The position numbers were made by a program, and so were the translations under genes. The notes beneath the pieces were generated by a model. It saw nothing but the letters and a program-made list of their open reading frames with translations. It was not told the origin of the DNA and searched no databases. A stretch of DNA of 49,011 nucleotides from Opitutaceae bacterium (GTDB taxonomy: Bacteria > Verrucomicrobiota > Verrucomicrobiia > Opitutales > Opitutaceae). The stretch covers positions 1 through 49,011 of the forward strand of contig JAUSID010000228.1 in the NCBI GenBank assembly GCA_030648295.1, given 5' to 3'. This document shows, piece by piece, positions 16,944 to 25,278 of this stretch. Numbering within the stretch: the stretch's first letter is position 1; every line of letters starts with the position of its first letter.

Positions 16944-17042
16944 ATGAACCAGTGGCAACTGGGGCTGATCGCTCGGTGGATTGCCACTGCCGCTGCGAAT
17001 CGCCTCGACGTGTGCGCACTGGCGTACTCACCTGGCCGTTGA
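16944..17042 (+). CDS. possible 32-residue leader ORF before the nuclease-helicase
   Basis: An ATG preceded by CAGGA opens a 32-codon frame (starts MNQWQLGLIARWIATAAANR) whose TGA directly abuts the ATG of the next gene at 17043. That gene lacks its own Shine-Dalgarno sequence, so translational coupling through this small frame is plausible. There is no family resemblance, and the frame could be chance. Confidence 0.3.
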   Translation: MNQWQLGLIARWIATAAANRLDVCALAYSPGR

Positions 17043-19043
17043 ATGGGCGCACTCGACGAACACCGGCTGCAATCGCGCGCCTGGTATTCTGCTCCCATTC
17101 ATGACTTCCTGACGGCCGATCAAAATGCCGTGCTTGGCGAACTGGTGCGACGGTGCGAATTTGTCGTCCTCCCGTCCCAGCGCGACACGTGGATTGCGCA
17201 GATCGAAATCCTGCGCACCGAACTCGTCGGTATATCTGGATTCCTGTTCCTGGAATTCAATATTCCGCGCATGGGCCGCCGGGTCGATGCTGTCCTCCTC
17301 ATCGATTCCGTTATCGTGCTTATTGAATTCAAGGTCGGCGAATCCGCGTTCAACACCGCGGCGATTGATCAGGTATGGGACTACGCCCTCGACCTTAAGA
17401 ATTTCCACGAAGCCAGCCATGCCGCGACCATCATCCCGGTTCTCGTGGCAACGGAATCACCTTTATCGGCACCATTGCAGCTGCGGGCTGATGCCGACGG
17501 TGTGTATCATCCAGTCTGCGTAAATTGCGGCGGAATAGGCGCGGTTTTGAATGCGGCGCGGCAGTTGAGGGAGGGCGGAGTCACGCACGGGGCTGATTGG
17601 GCACAAGCCCCCTATCACCCGACGCCCACCATCATTGAGGCCGCAAGGGCTCTCTATGCTGATCACTCCGTTGAAAACATCTCCCGTTCGGATGCCAGTG
17701 CGAGAAATCTGCGGGTCACATCACGGCGAGTTGAATCCTTGGTCGACGAGGCTCGGGCGAAAAACCGGAAAACAATTTGTTTCGTCACCGGAGTGCCTGG
17801 CGCTGGAAAAACTCTAGTCGGGTTGAATACCGCCACGCGGCGGCGCGACCGCAATCAGCCAACCCACGCCGTCTTTCTCTCCGGCAACGGGCCGTTGGTC
17901 GCCGTCCTCCGCGAGGCTCTCACGCGAGACGAATTCGGCCGGCGCAGACTTCAGGGAGAGAGGGTTCGGAAGAGCAAGATCGGGGAGAGCGTCAAAGCCT
18001 TTGTTCAGAACGTGCATCATTTTCGAGACGATGCGTTGTCGACGGACAACCCGCCGTTCGAACACGTGGTCATCTTTGACGAGGCACAACGCGCGTGGAA
18101 TCTGCAGCAAACGGCAAACTTCATGCGGCAAAAGAAAGGGCGTGCGGGCTTCAGTCAGTCCGAGCCCGAATTCCTGATATCGTTCATGGATCGGCACGCC
18201 GACTGGGCCGTCGTCGTTTGCCTGGTCGGCGGGGGACAGGAAATCAATCGGGGCGAGGCCGGAATCGACTCATGGCTGGAGGCCATCAACACATCATTTC
18301 CGCATTGGCATCTGTATATTTCGTCGCGACTGACCGACTCAGAATATGCGGCCGGTCATGCCTTGGAGCGCGTTGGCCGCAATGCAAACGCCCATTTGGA
18401 TGACGATCTGCATCTTTCGGTTTCCATGCGTTCGTTTCGCGCCGAAAATGTATCTGCGTTCGTGAAGGCCGTGCTTGACTGCGAAATCGAGCAGGCGCGT
18501 CGGACGCTGGCACAAATTCGCAATCGTTACCCACTCGTAATGACGCGCGACCTCAATGTCGCCAAATGCTGGGTCCGCGAACAAGCGCGAGGATCAGAAC
18601 GGTTCGGGCTCGTGGCATCGTCGAAGGCCCTGCGGTTGAAGCCCCATGCCGTGGATATCAGGGTCAGTGTTGACCCGGTGCATTGGTTTCTGAATGGAAA
18701 AGAGGATACGCGATCGAGTTTCTATCTGGAAGACGCGGCGACGGAATTCCAAGTGCAGGGCCTCGAACTGGATTGGGCATGTGTAACCTGGGACGCGGAT
18801 CTACGTTTCACCGCCGAAGGCTGGAGTTACCATGATTTCCGGGGGAAAAATTGGTGTCGGATTTCGAAGCCGGACAACCGCACTTATCTCCTCAATGCAT
18901 ACCGCGTCTTGTTGACGCGGGCCCGGCAGGGTATGGTTCTTTTCGTGCCGGAGGGAGAGCCGTCAGACCCGACGCGTTCGCCCGACTATTACGATCCCAC
19001 CTTTGATTATCTTTCCGGTTTGGGAATACCGGTGCTTAAGTAG
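17043..19043 (+). CDS. DUF2075-type helicase with N-terminal PD-(D/E)XK nuclease-like domain
   Basis: A 666-residue protein. Residues about 60-115 carry a nuclease-like core, RRVDAVLLIDSVIVLIEFK with D82, E95 and K97, plus a downstream Q110 (AIDQVWDYA), as in restriction-like PD-(D/E)XK folds. A P-loop helicase domain follows: Walker A GVPGAGKT at 250-257, Walker B VVIFDEAQRAW, GGGQEINRGEAG, and a motif VI-like NAYRVLLTRARQG near the end. This matches the DUF2075/Schlafen-like superfamily 1 group. It probably acts on DNA or RNA in the cytosol. The neighbouring zeta-like kinase makes a defence or toxin island likely, but that is inference. The start is fixed by a TGA immediately upstream. Confidence 0.88.
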   Translation: MGALDEHRLQSRAWYSAPIHDFLTADQNAVLGELVRRCEFVVLPSQRDTWIAQIEILRTELVGISGFLFLEFNIPRMGRRVDAVLLIDSVIVLIEFKVGESAFNTAAIDQVWDYALDLKNFHEASHAATIIPVLVATESPLSAPLQLRADADGVYHPVCVNCGGIGAVLNAARQLREGGVTHGADWAQAPYHPTPTIIEAARALYADHSVENISRSDASARNLRVTSRRVESLVDEARAKNRKTICFVTGVPGAGKTLVGLNTATRRRDRNQPTHAVFLSGNGPLVAVLREALTRDEFGRRRLQGERVRKSKIGESVKAFVQNVHHFRDDALSTDNPPFEHVVIFDEAQRAWNLQQTANFMRQKKGRAGFSQSEPEFLISFMDRHADWAVVVCLVGGGQEINRGEAGIDSWLEAINTSFPHWHLYISSRLTDSEYAAGHALERVGRNANAHLDDDLHLSVSMRSFRAENVSAFVKAVLDCEIEQARRTLAQIRNRYPLVMTRDLNVAKCWVREQARGSERFGLVASSKALRLKPHAVDIRVSVDPVHWFLNGKEDTRSSFYLEDAATEFQVQGLELDWACVTWDADLRFTAEGWSYHDFRGKNWCRISKPDNRTYLLNAYRVLLTRARQGMVLFVPEGEPSDPTRSPDYYDPTFDYLSGLGIPVLK

Positions 19044-19052
19044 CTATCGCAT

Positions 19053-19340
19053 TTACAGCGAAAACCGAGTCTCGGCGTTCGCCTCGCTGGCCGGACAAAC
19101 CTGGCAAATTTGAAAGTCCTCCAACGCAATCGCCGGCCAGTCATCAGTCGGATAAATGTCGGGGAAGTGTAGTCTCTTGACCTTGATTTGTTCGCCATAT
19201 GCGACGCGTTCCAATTCTTCGCGCGCAGCCTCCCGGATGTCTTCCGGCTTCTGGCTGGAAATTGGCACATCGAAGTAAAGCCGAACGTCAATCGCGACGC
19301 GGGCGACCAGAGGGGCGGTCACTTTTGGAAGCGTTTTCAT
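19053..19340 (-). CDS. small conserved hypothetical protein (95 aa)
   Basis: Convergent with the nuclease-helicase, 9 bases between stops. From the ATG at 19340 it reads MKTLPKVTAPLVARVAIDVRL and then SSQKPEDIREAAREELERVAYGEQ, with an acidic tail (DIYPTDDWPAIALEDFQICQVC). The alternating strand, the helix with EREE-type charges and the CxxC-like end (CQVC) suggest a small alpha-beta cytosolic protein. An upstream in-frame Met would add 21 hydrophobic or basic residues and is less likely. Possibly part of the same accessory island; no function is assigned. Confidence 0.6.
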   Translation of the reverse strand: MKTLPKVTAPLVARVAIDVRLYFDVPISSQKPEDIREAAREELERVAYGEQIKVKRLHFPDIYPTDDWPAIALEDFQICQVCPASEANAETRFSL

Positions 19341-19584
19341 CGCGAGAAAAATAGAACGCTTCACGACGAACGCGAGAAATTCAATGTGCGCGCGCGGGCG
19401 CAAGCGGGTCTGGTGAGCGCCTCATCTTCCTGCGCGGAGTCAACGCGGGCGCCGTAGATCGTCGGGCGAAACGGCGGTGGAGAGCGGACTGAGGTCCTAA
19501 GATTCGGTAGTCCGCATTTCTCTGCGGCCCGGGGGGGCCGCGCCCCAACGATTACCCGCAGGATGCCGGTGCCACTTCAATCCA

Positions 19585-19609
19585 TGCGGGCGAGACGCCC
19601 GCGCTCCCA
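19585..19609. repeat. second copy of one palindrome arm (ATGCGGGCGAGACGCCCGCG)
   Basis: Identical over 25 bases to the right arm at 3996-4020, but here without the opposite arm. It is followed by AATCCGC words and a partial echo (AGACGCCCGCGCTTTCAGG) at 19636-19654. Confidence 0.9.
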
Positions 19610-19680
19610 GGCAATCCGCAATCCGAAATCAGACAGACGCCCGCGCTTTCAGGTGACGCACGCTTTTTCTCAGGAGTTCA

Positions 19681-19830
19681 ACCGCGAATAGACGCCAATC
19701 CACGCGAATGAAGAGGGCGTCTTTGGGTGGCATCGAAACGATCTACCAAACCGTGACTATAATTTCACTTGGGCAATCCTCCCTTCTTCCTCTGGAATTT
19801 GCGTCCCTTCGCGTTCATTCGCGGTTGTCC
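19681..19830. repeat. facing CGCGAAT-type words
   Basis: ACCGCGAATAGACGCCAATC plus CACGCGAATG at 19681-19709 face GCGTCCCTTCGCGTTCATTC plus GCGGTT at 19801-19830. The two sets are roughly complementary, so the 150 bases could form a stem with a 90-base unique loop. Same word family as 10864-10890. Confidence 0.7.
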
Positions 19831-19960
19831 GTTGAATCGATACGGCTCGGACCCGACACGAATGTTTTGAGCGTGCGATTCGCGCGTCAGCAGCAACTAT
19901 CGACGCCGCTCACGTAAGCTCCACTGCCATTACCAAGGCGGCACCAACCGACCAGCAACC

Positions 19961-21042
19961 ATGCACCAGCAGAATCGTACGAGGACTCATCACTTGAACG
20001 GCGAATTTTCAGCGGCACGCATCAACGTCGCTGCCGCCCTGGCGCTCGCGGTGGTCACGTGCTCCTTGGCGCAGTCGACCCCGCCGCCGGCGCTCCCGCC
20101 GCCGCCCGCCCCCGAGGAAGCGATCGAGCTCTCACCGTTCGAGGTGCGGACGGATCGCGACGTCGGCTGGGTTGCCTCCTCCACACTCGCCGGCAATCGG
20201 ATGAACACCGAGCTGGTCAACGTCGGCGCCAGCGTCGACGCCATCACGACTGAATTCATGCGCGACCTCGGCGTCTACCGACTCGAGGATGTGGCGATGT
20301 TCGTCGCCAACGTCGACGTCGTCAGCGAGCACGAGAGCGGCGCGGAGGAAAACCGGGTGAACTTCCGCGGCATGCAGCTCGGCGGCCGCGAGGTGGCGCA
20401 GTCGTCGCGCAACTTCTTCGCGTGGTTCACGCCGACCGACTCCTACAACATCGACCGGATCGATTTCAGCAAGGGCTCCAACTCGCTGATCTACGGCGAC
20501 TCCATTCCCGGCGGCATGGCGAACAGCTACACCAAGCGGCCGCGCGTGATTTCTCCAAGTTCCGGGCGTTCCTCGAAGCGGCGATCGCGCGCGGAGACGA
20601 GAGCCCGGCGCAGATCAACGATGCGCGCGGCATCCTTGCGGCGAACGACGGAGTGGAGGAGGTGACCGGCAGCCGAAGTTCGGAGAACTCGATCAACTGG
20701 ACGTTCGACTACCAGTTTCCCCGGCAGTCGTGGCTCAAGGGGACGCGCGTCGCGCTCTACGGCAACTGGCGCGACAATTACAACATGACGCTGCTCAACG
20801 GGGTGATGTATCGGGGCGGCGCCACGCATCCAGTCGGCGCATACGCGATGCACCAGCGTCGGATCTCCGGCCGCGCGACATCGTTTCGCATCGGATTCCG
20901 GAACGTCCTGGATTTGGAGAACAACGACGACATGCGGATCACGGGCGTCCGGGCGGTCGGCGCCGACGGCGTGCCGACGAGTCTTATCTGGCGTTACATC
21001 CCGCCGTTCTCCGCTGATGTCAGCGTGACAGTGGATTTCTAG
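19961..21042 (+). pseudogene. TonB-dependent receptor with large internal deletion and frameshift
   Basis: The frame from 19961 gives a signal peptide, the AIELSPFEV start, and a plug (GNRMNTELVNVGASVDAITT, then FMRDLGVYRLEDVAMFVANV, then GMANSYTKRP). It then turns to Arg/Ser nonsense and stops at 20665. A second frame, open across 20422-21042, resumes receptor sequence from about 20546: DFSKFRAFLEAAIARGDESP, then WTFDYQFPRQSWLKGTRVAL, ending SADVSVTVDF. About 195 N-terminal and 165 C-terminal residues remain of a receptor normally near 1000, so most of the barrel is lost and the frame shifts at the junction. It cannot make a working receptor. Confidence 0.88.
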
Positions 21043-21069
21043 ACACAACGTCATGACATTCTGGAGATA

Positions 21070-21220
21070 GATGGAGGGCCCGCCTCCCCGCCGCAGGCGG
21101 GCAAGCGGCGCGGCTTGCCTGCCTTTGGCAGGGCCGGCCGTTTTCCGAAGACATTCCACTCGGAAAGGTCGAAATGGGTGTTGACCCGGCAGCGGACGAC
21201 GCAGAGGTCGTCCCTCCATC
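21070..21220. repeat. 151-base element bounded by GATGGAGGG / CCCTCCATC
   Basis: Nine-base perfect terminal inverted repeats bound a non-coding stretch with internal short inversions (CCGCCGCAGGCGGG; TTCCGAAGACATTCCACTCGGAA). It fills half of the 306-base gap after the broken receptor. Its closed ends suggest a MITE- or REP-like unit; no second full copy is in the window. Confidence 0.6.
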
Positions 21221-21348
21221 AAATGTCTAATTATTTGTGACGTACGCGGGATTTCGAATGAAGCGCTAAAATCGCGCGCGAGTCACTTGCATCGATTTTC
21301 TCGGTTTGCGCGCAGACGATTCTCGATGAATGTATCGGCCATACCACC

Positions 21349-21777
21349 ATGCCCCACACGATTCTAATCATCGACGACAACGACGCGTTTCGAGGAATGT
21401 TGCGCACGGTTCTCGACGCGCGGGGCTATCGCGTCGTGGTTGCGCGCACCGGGGCCGATGGATTGCAAGTGGCGGCGCAACAGCCCATCGATGCCGCATT
21501 GGTCGATGTGGAGATGTCGCCGATGGACGGCTTCGAGTTCTGCCAGCAGTTTCAGGAGCAGAGCAAAGCCGCCGGTCGCGATGTGCCCATGTGGATCATG
21601 ACGGGAGTCCTGCGCCCCGGCCTGACGAAGCGAGCGGCGGCGGTCGGTGCGCTCGTGGTGCTGCGCAAGCCGCTGAACATCGAGGCGACCTGCGCGCAGT
21701 TCGAGCGGGAGTTCCGTCAGCGGACGGAGCGGGCCGAGTCCGCCGCCGAGGCCGACAGTGGCCCACCGTCGGCGTGA
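21349..21777 (+). CDS. stand-alone response-regulator receiver protein
   Basis: A 142-residue CheY-like receiver with no output domain. The acidic pair D9-D10 (LIIDDND), phospho-acceptor D53 (ALVDVEMSPMDG), T85 (WIMTG) and K107 (LRKP) are all in place, so it should accept phosphate from a histidine kinase. The tail after residue 120 is Glu/Arg/Ala-rich and probably disordered. No kinase gene is nearby. It may act through a partner protein. The start ATG lies within an open frame beginning at 21330 in another frame, which is a shadow. Confidence 0.9.
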   Translation: MPHTILIIDDNDAFRGMLRTVLDARGYRVVVARTGADGLQVAAQQPIDAALVDVEMSPMDGFEFCQQFQEQSKAAGRDVPMWIMTGVLRPGLTKRAAAVGALVVLRKPLNIEATCAQFEREFRQRTERAESAAEADSGPPSA

Positions 21778-22010
21778 CTTGACTTCGTAGCAGCCGGGAT
21801 GACGAGGCCGGGGCTGTTCGGTCCACCACGTGGTGAGTGGAGCCGGGCGCGACCATTGGATGCATCCGTTCGGTTGATCAGGGAAGCCACCACACCAATT
21901 GAGGCGTGAAGCCGGGGCGAGTGGTGGATTGCCGGGTTTCGGAGCGCGGCGCGCGGAGTGGCTTGGCCACCGGCGGGGTTTCAGTCTGACTCCAATCGCG
22001 TCTCATTCCC

Positions 22011-23576
22011 GTGAATCTTCGGCTTCCATCGACCTTCGGCGTTTTCGTGGCGGCGATGGCGACGGCCGCGTCGGGCGCGGCGGATGACTATCATGACGAA
22101 CTGGCGGTGCCGTTTCCCGTTGTCTTCTTCCCGCCTGTGCCGCCGGTGTACGGATCGTCGATCGCGGAGCGTGCCGCTGACACTCCCGTGCGCTATGGCG
22201 GCCGCCGGCTGACGCCGCCGGACGGGCTGGCGGATTTCGCCGGCGACATCATTTACCCGCAATTCAGCACGCGGCTGCATTCGGGCGCGTTGAGCCGCGC
22301 GACGGAATCACGGATTGAGGCGTATCGCTCGCGGCGCAACGAGCTCGTGCACGCGCTGCTCGATCGGTTGATCACGCTGCATGATGCCGCCGACGATGCC
22401 CGGGAGCGCGAATTGCGCGCCTTCGCTGAAGTCCAGACGCCGTCGATCGGCGCCCTGGAGTCCGAGGCGGACGCGTTGCGGCGGGAACTCGCGCGCAACC
22501 GTCTTGGCCTGGACATCGGCTGGAACGCCAGCCGGCGGTGGAAACTGGATTCGTTTCCGGCATCGAGGGAGTGGCTGAACCTCGAGGCCGAGTTTCAGGT
22601 GGTGCGGGCGGCGGCTTTCTACGAAGACGGGCTGACGCCGGGTCAGCGCGGACTGCTGCGCGAGCTCGCCTTCGAACTCGATCGGTCCGCGCGGAAGGCG
22701 CGCGGCGAACCGGCCGATCGCCGGGATAGCGAGGCAATGTTTTTTTCGCCGGAAATGACGCGGTTGCGGCTGCCGCCGGATTTGCCTCCCGAAGTGCTGG
22801 CGCGGATCGCGACGTATAATGCGGAGAAGGCAAAATTGAAGGTGGAGTTGCGCGAAATGATTCACCGGCAGGAGAACGCATCCCGGGCGGAACGAGCCGC
22901 GGCGTTCACCCGGCTGGCGGAAGATCAATGGCCCCATCTCAGTAACCTCGAAACGCTGGCCGAGGAACTTCGGACGGATCTGGGGCCGCGCTTCGTTCCC
23001 CTGCCTCCGGAAAAACCACCGGCTATCCCGACGTGGTTGATGGACGTGATTCACGGCTATAATGAAGATCGCGATTCGTACTTCGGGGAACTGCGATACG
23101 CGATATATAACGCGGTCGAACTTATCCCCCGGCCGACGCGGCGGGAGCGGGAAAAGTCCGACGAGTACCTCCGGGAGCAGGACGAGTACGCGGCAAAGCG
23201 AAAAGAAGCCGAACGCGCGGCCGTGCTGGAGTTTCAAGAATGCCACGCCGAGCGTTTTGCCCTGCTCCACAAACGGTATCTGGCGATTCGCGAGGCCTTG
23301 GAAGCGATTGCCAGGACGACGTCCGATCCGAAGACCGGCCGGCCGCTGAACGTGGATGCGCTGTTGCGGTATCACACCGCGGCCATGGCGGAGTTCGATG
23401 CGTTTGGTCGCGCGACGGCGATTTATACGAATTATCGGACCGCGATGATGCAACGCGGGCTGTCGCCGGAGCAGCGGCGCTTGTTGTTCGGTTATGCCGT
23501 GGCCGCGCTGGCGCAGCCGCTGCCATATGGCGAGCCGGTGCCGCGACGAAGCACCAAATATCCGTTGCCACGGTGA
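22011..23576 (+). CDS. secreted or periplasmic protein of unknown function (521 aa)
   Basis: It starts at a GTG with a short signal peptide (FGVFVAAMATAASGAADDYH). After a Pro/Tyr segment (PFPVVFFPPVPPVYG) the rest is long, charged and helical: SRRNELVHALLDRLITLHDA, GALESEADALRRELARNRLG, and REMIHRQENASRAERAAAFT. These alternate with PPDLPPEVL- and PLPPEKPPAIP-type loops. It ends PYGEPVPRRSTKYPLPR. No catalytic motif, TPR or lipobox is evident. The heavy Glu/Arg helices suggest a scaffold or coiled-coil protein. It stands alone, 233 bases after the receiver gene, and convergent with the LarA-like gene. I do not recognise it. Confidence 0.85.
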   Translation: MNLRLPSTFGVFVAAMATAASGAADDYHDELAVPFPVVFFPPVPPVYGSSIAERAADTPVRYGGRRLTPPDGLADFAGDIIYPQFSTRLHSGALSRATESRIEAYRSRRNELVHALLDRLITLHDAADDARERELRAFAEVQTPSIGALESEADALRRELARNRLGLDIGWNASRRWKLDSFPASREWLNLEAEFQVVRAAAFYEDGLTPGQRGLLRELAFELDRSARKARGEPADRRDSEAMFFSPEMTRLRLPPDLPPEVLARIATYNAEKAKLKVELREMIHRQENASRAERAAAFTRLAEDQWPHLSNLETLAEELRTDLGPRFVPLPPEKPPAIPTWLMDVIHGYNEDRDSYFGELRYAIYNAVELIPRPTRREREKSDEYLREQDEYAAKRKEAERAAVLEFQECHAERFALLHKRYLAIREALEAIARTTSDPKTGRPLNVDALLRYHTAAMAEFDAFGRATAIYTNYRTAMMQRGLSPEQRRLLFGYAVAALAQPLPYGEPVPRRSTKYPLPR

Positions 23577-23630
23577 GGAGAGAAGGCCGCCCGATGCATT
23601 GGAAGCTTCGGCTTGGTGGGAGCGCGACCG

Positions 23631-25124
23631 CTACGCCAGGTTGCCGTCGGCATCGAAGGTCATGTCGGCCGCGCGGCCGGCGACCGTCATCTTCGGGTTC
23701 GCCTTCGCTTCCTCGACCAGATTCTCCGAGACGAGCATGCGGTCGACGGAAAGCGTGTTCCTGATTCGGCCGAGCCGTACCTTGCGGGGATCGCCAATGA
23801 GGCACGTTTTGATCGCCGCCTGGATCGCCTGCCGATCATTCCGCAGGACCATCGGGATTCTGGCTGCCGCCGCCGTCGTGGAGGTCAGGAGATTGCAGTA
23901 CGTTTCGATGAAGTTGAACTTCCGGAACACGCGTTCGGTCGTGAAGTCGGCGAGCCCGAGGCCGGTGCCATTTCCATCCGACTTCTTCGTTATATCCAAC
24001 ACGGCAATACGCGTAATCCGCGGGTCGCGCGGGGTGAGGGCCACGTCGGCCGTCGGATAGCGACCGACGACATTGGGATCGAATCCGGTGCCGGAGATGT
24101 TCTTGCCCACCTCGTCGATGATGAGCACGTCCAGCGGATTCATCGGCACCGTCGGCATGAGGCTCCGTGCCTCCGCGAGCAGCAGCGGTTCCTGCGCCGG
24201 GATCTGCGCGGCCGGAAGCACCTCGATCCGGCAGGTCTCGTGATACGCGTTTTCGATCAGCCCGACGCCGAAAAGTATTTTGCCCGTGGCCAGCGTGGTG
24301 CGGCACAGCGCGACGAGGTTCTGTTCCATCCGACCGTAGCCGAGGCTGTGACAGGTCTCGGCACCTTTCTGTTTCCCGACGCCGATGACGATCATCTTGG
24401 TGAGCCCGCTCTCGATTTTTCCGCGGAAGGTCGTGTGCGGCTTGATGCGGTTCACCACGATGATGCCGTCGGCCTGCGCCGCGATCGCATCGACAAAGGC
24501 CGGCAGCCCGCCGGGCGCAGCGCCCACCTGCACGACGTCCATCGTCGCGCGGATCGGAACGCCCATCGCTTTTTCCGTGAAACCCATCCGCTCCAACAAG
24601 GCGCGTTGCCCCTTCGGCGTGGCGCCGCCGTGGCTGCCCATGGCGGGAAAGATGAACGGCTCCGCCCCGGCTTTTTTCAATTCGTCGATCAGGGTACGAG
24701 TGACCAGGGGAAGGTTCGTGATGCCACGGCTCCCGGCGCCGATGGCGAGTTTCATTCCGGGCCGGATTGCGTCGAGCACGCGTGACGCGCGCAGCTTCGC
24801 GACAACTTCCGCGGCCACGTCCGCAATGATCGGTCGATCAAACTTTGTTTCAATCGGCACGAGCCGCGGCAGCGGAATGTCCTTCAGGATTGCGTTGATC
24901 GGCGAGTCCGCCGGATTGGCAAAATTCGCCGGCAGCGTCGACGTCGCCGAATTCGTCTCGTGAGCCGAATTCGTGGCCGCAAAGCCGGACGACGCCTTGC
25001 CCAACGCGACGGCGACACCGGTGGCGGCGGCGCCGGCGAGAAACTTTCGCCTGCTGGCTTCCGGGTGGGAGCGCGGTTTCACGGTGAAGCCCGCATTTTG
25101 CGGAGTCGGCTTTTCATTTCGCAT
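23631..25124 (-). CDS. LarA-like (DUF2088) nickel-racemase family protein with Tat leader
   Basis: A 497-residue protein with a twin-arginine leader (ASRRKFLAGAAATGVAVAL, residues 24-42), so it is probably exported folded. The body resembles LarA, the lactate racemase that holds a nickel-pincer nucleotide: GSHGGATPKGQ, RIKPHTTFRGKIESGLTKMI, and the later ETCHSLG supply His and Lys positions like LarA His108, His174, Lys184 and His200. LarA itself is about 420 residues and cytosolic, so the Tat leader is notable. The true substrate is unknown and could be another hydroxy acid. No larB, larC or larE homologues are seen nearby. It ends convergent with the gene before it. Confidence 0.85.
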   Translation of the reverse strand: MRNEKPTPQNAGFTVKPRSHPEASRRKFLAGAAATGVAVALGKASSGFAATNSAHETNSATSTLPANFANPADSPINAILKDIPLPRLVPIETKFDRPIIADVAAEVVAKLRASRVLDAIRPGMKLAIGAGSRGITNLPLVTRTLIDELKKAGAEPFIFPAMGSHGGATPKGQRALLERMGFTEKAMGVPIRATMDVVQVGAAPGGLPAFVDAIAAQADGIIVVNRIKPHTTFRGKIESGLTKMIVIGVGKQKGAETCHSLGYGRMEQNLVALCRTTLATGKILFGVGLIENAYHETCRIEVLPAAQIPAQEPLLLAEARSLMPTVPMNPLDVLIIDEVGKNISGTGFDPNVVGRYPTADVALTPRDPRITRIAVLDITKKSDGNGTGLGLADFTTERVFRKFNFIETYCNLLTSTTAAAARIPMVLRNDRQAIQAAIKTCLIGDPRKVRLGRIRNTLSVDRMLVSENLVEEAKANPKMTVAGRAADMTFDADGNLA

Positions 25125-25278
25125 TCGGGGTTAACGCGAGCAACGGATGGAGTCTGCCCGTCCGGCGCGCGGCATCAAGTGCCAACCGCGGCTCGTGTGT
25201 GGGCACTCGTCGCGCCACGTTGAGCGGTGGGGCACAATCTGAGGCGAGGAATCCGGCGCGAGCCGAGCCGCCTGGCTC

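Larger units (their letters stand above)
19341..19960. other. 620-base repeat-filled gap, no gene
   Basis: After some 150 bases of unremarkable DNA the stretch is a mosaic: a G-run (GGGGGGGCCGCG) near 19530, one arm of the 25-bp palindrome, AATCCGC words, a second AGACGCCCGCGCT fragment at 19636, and a facing pair of CGCGAAT-type words. Open frames only translate these words. Confidence 0.75.

Noticed and set aside
21349-21777. full two-component pair
   Set aside because: No histidine kinase gene lies near either receiver gene.
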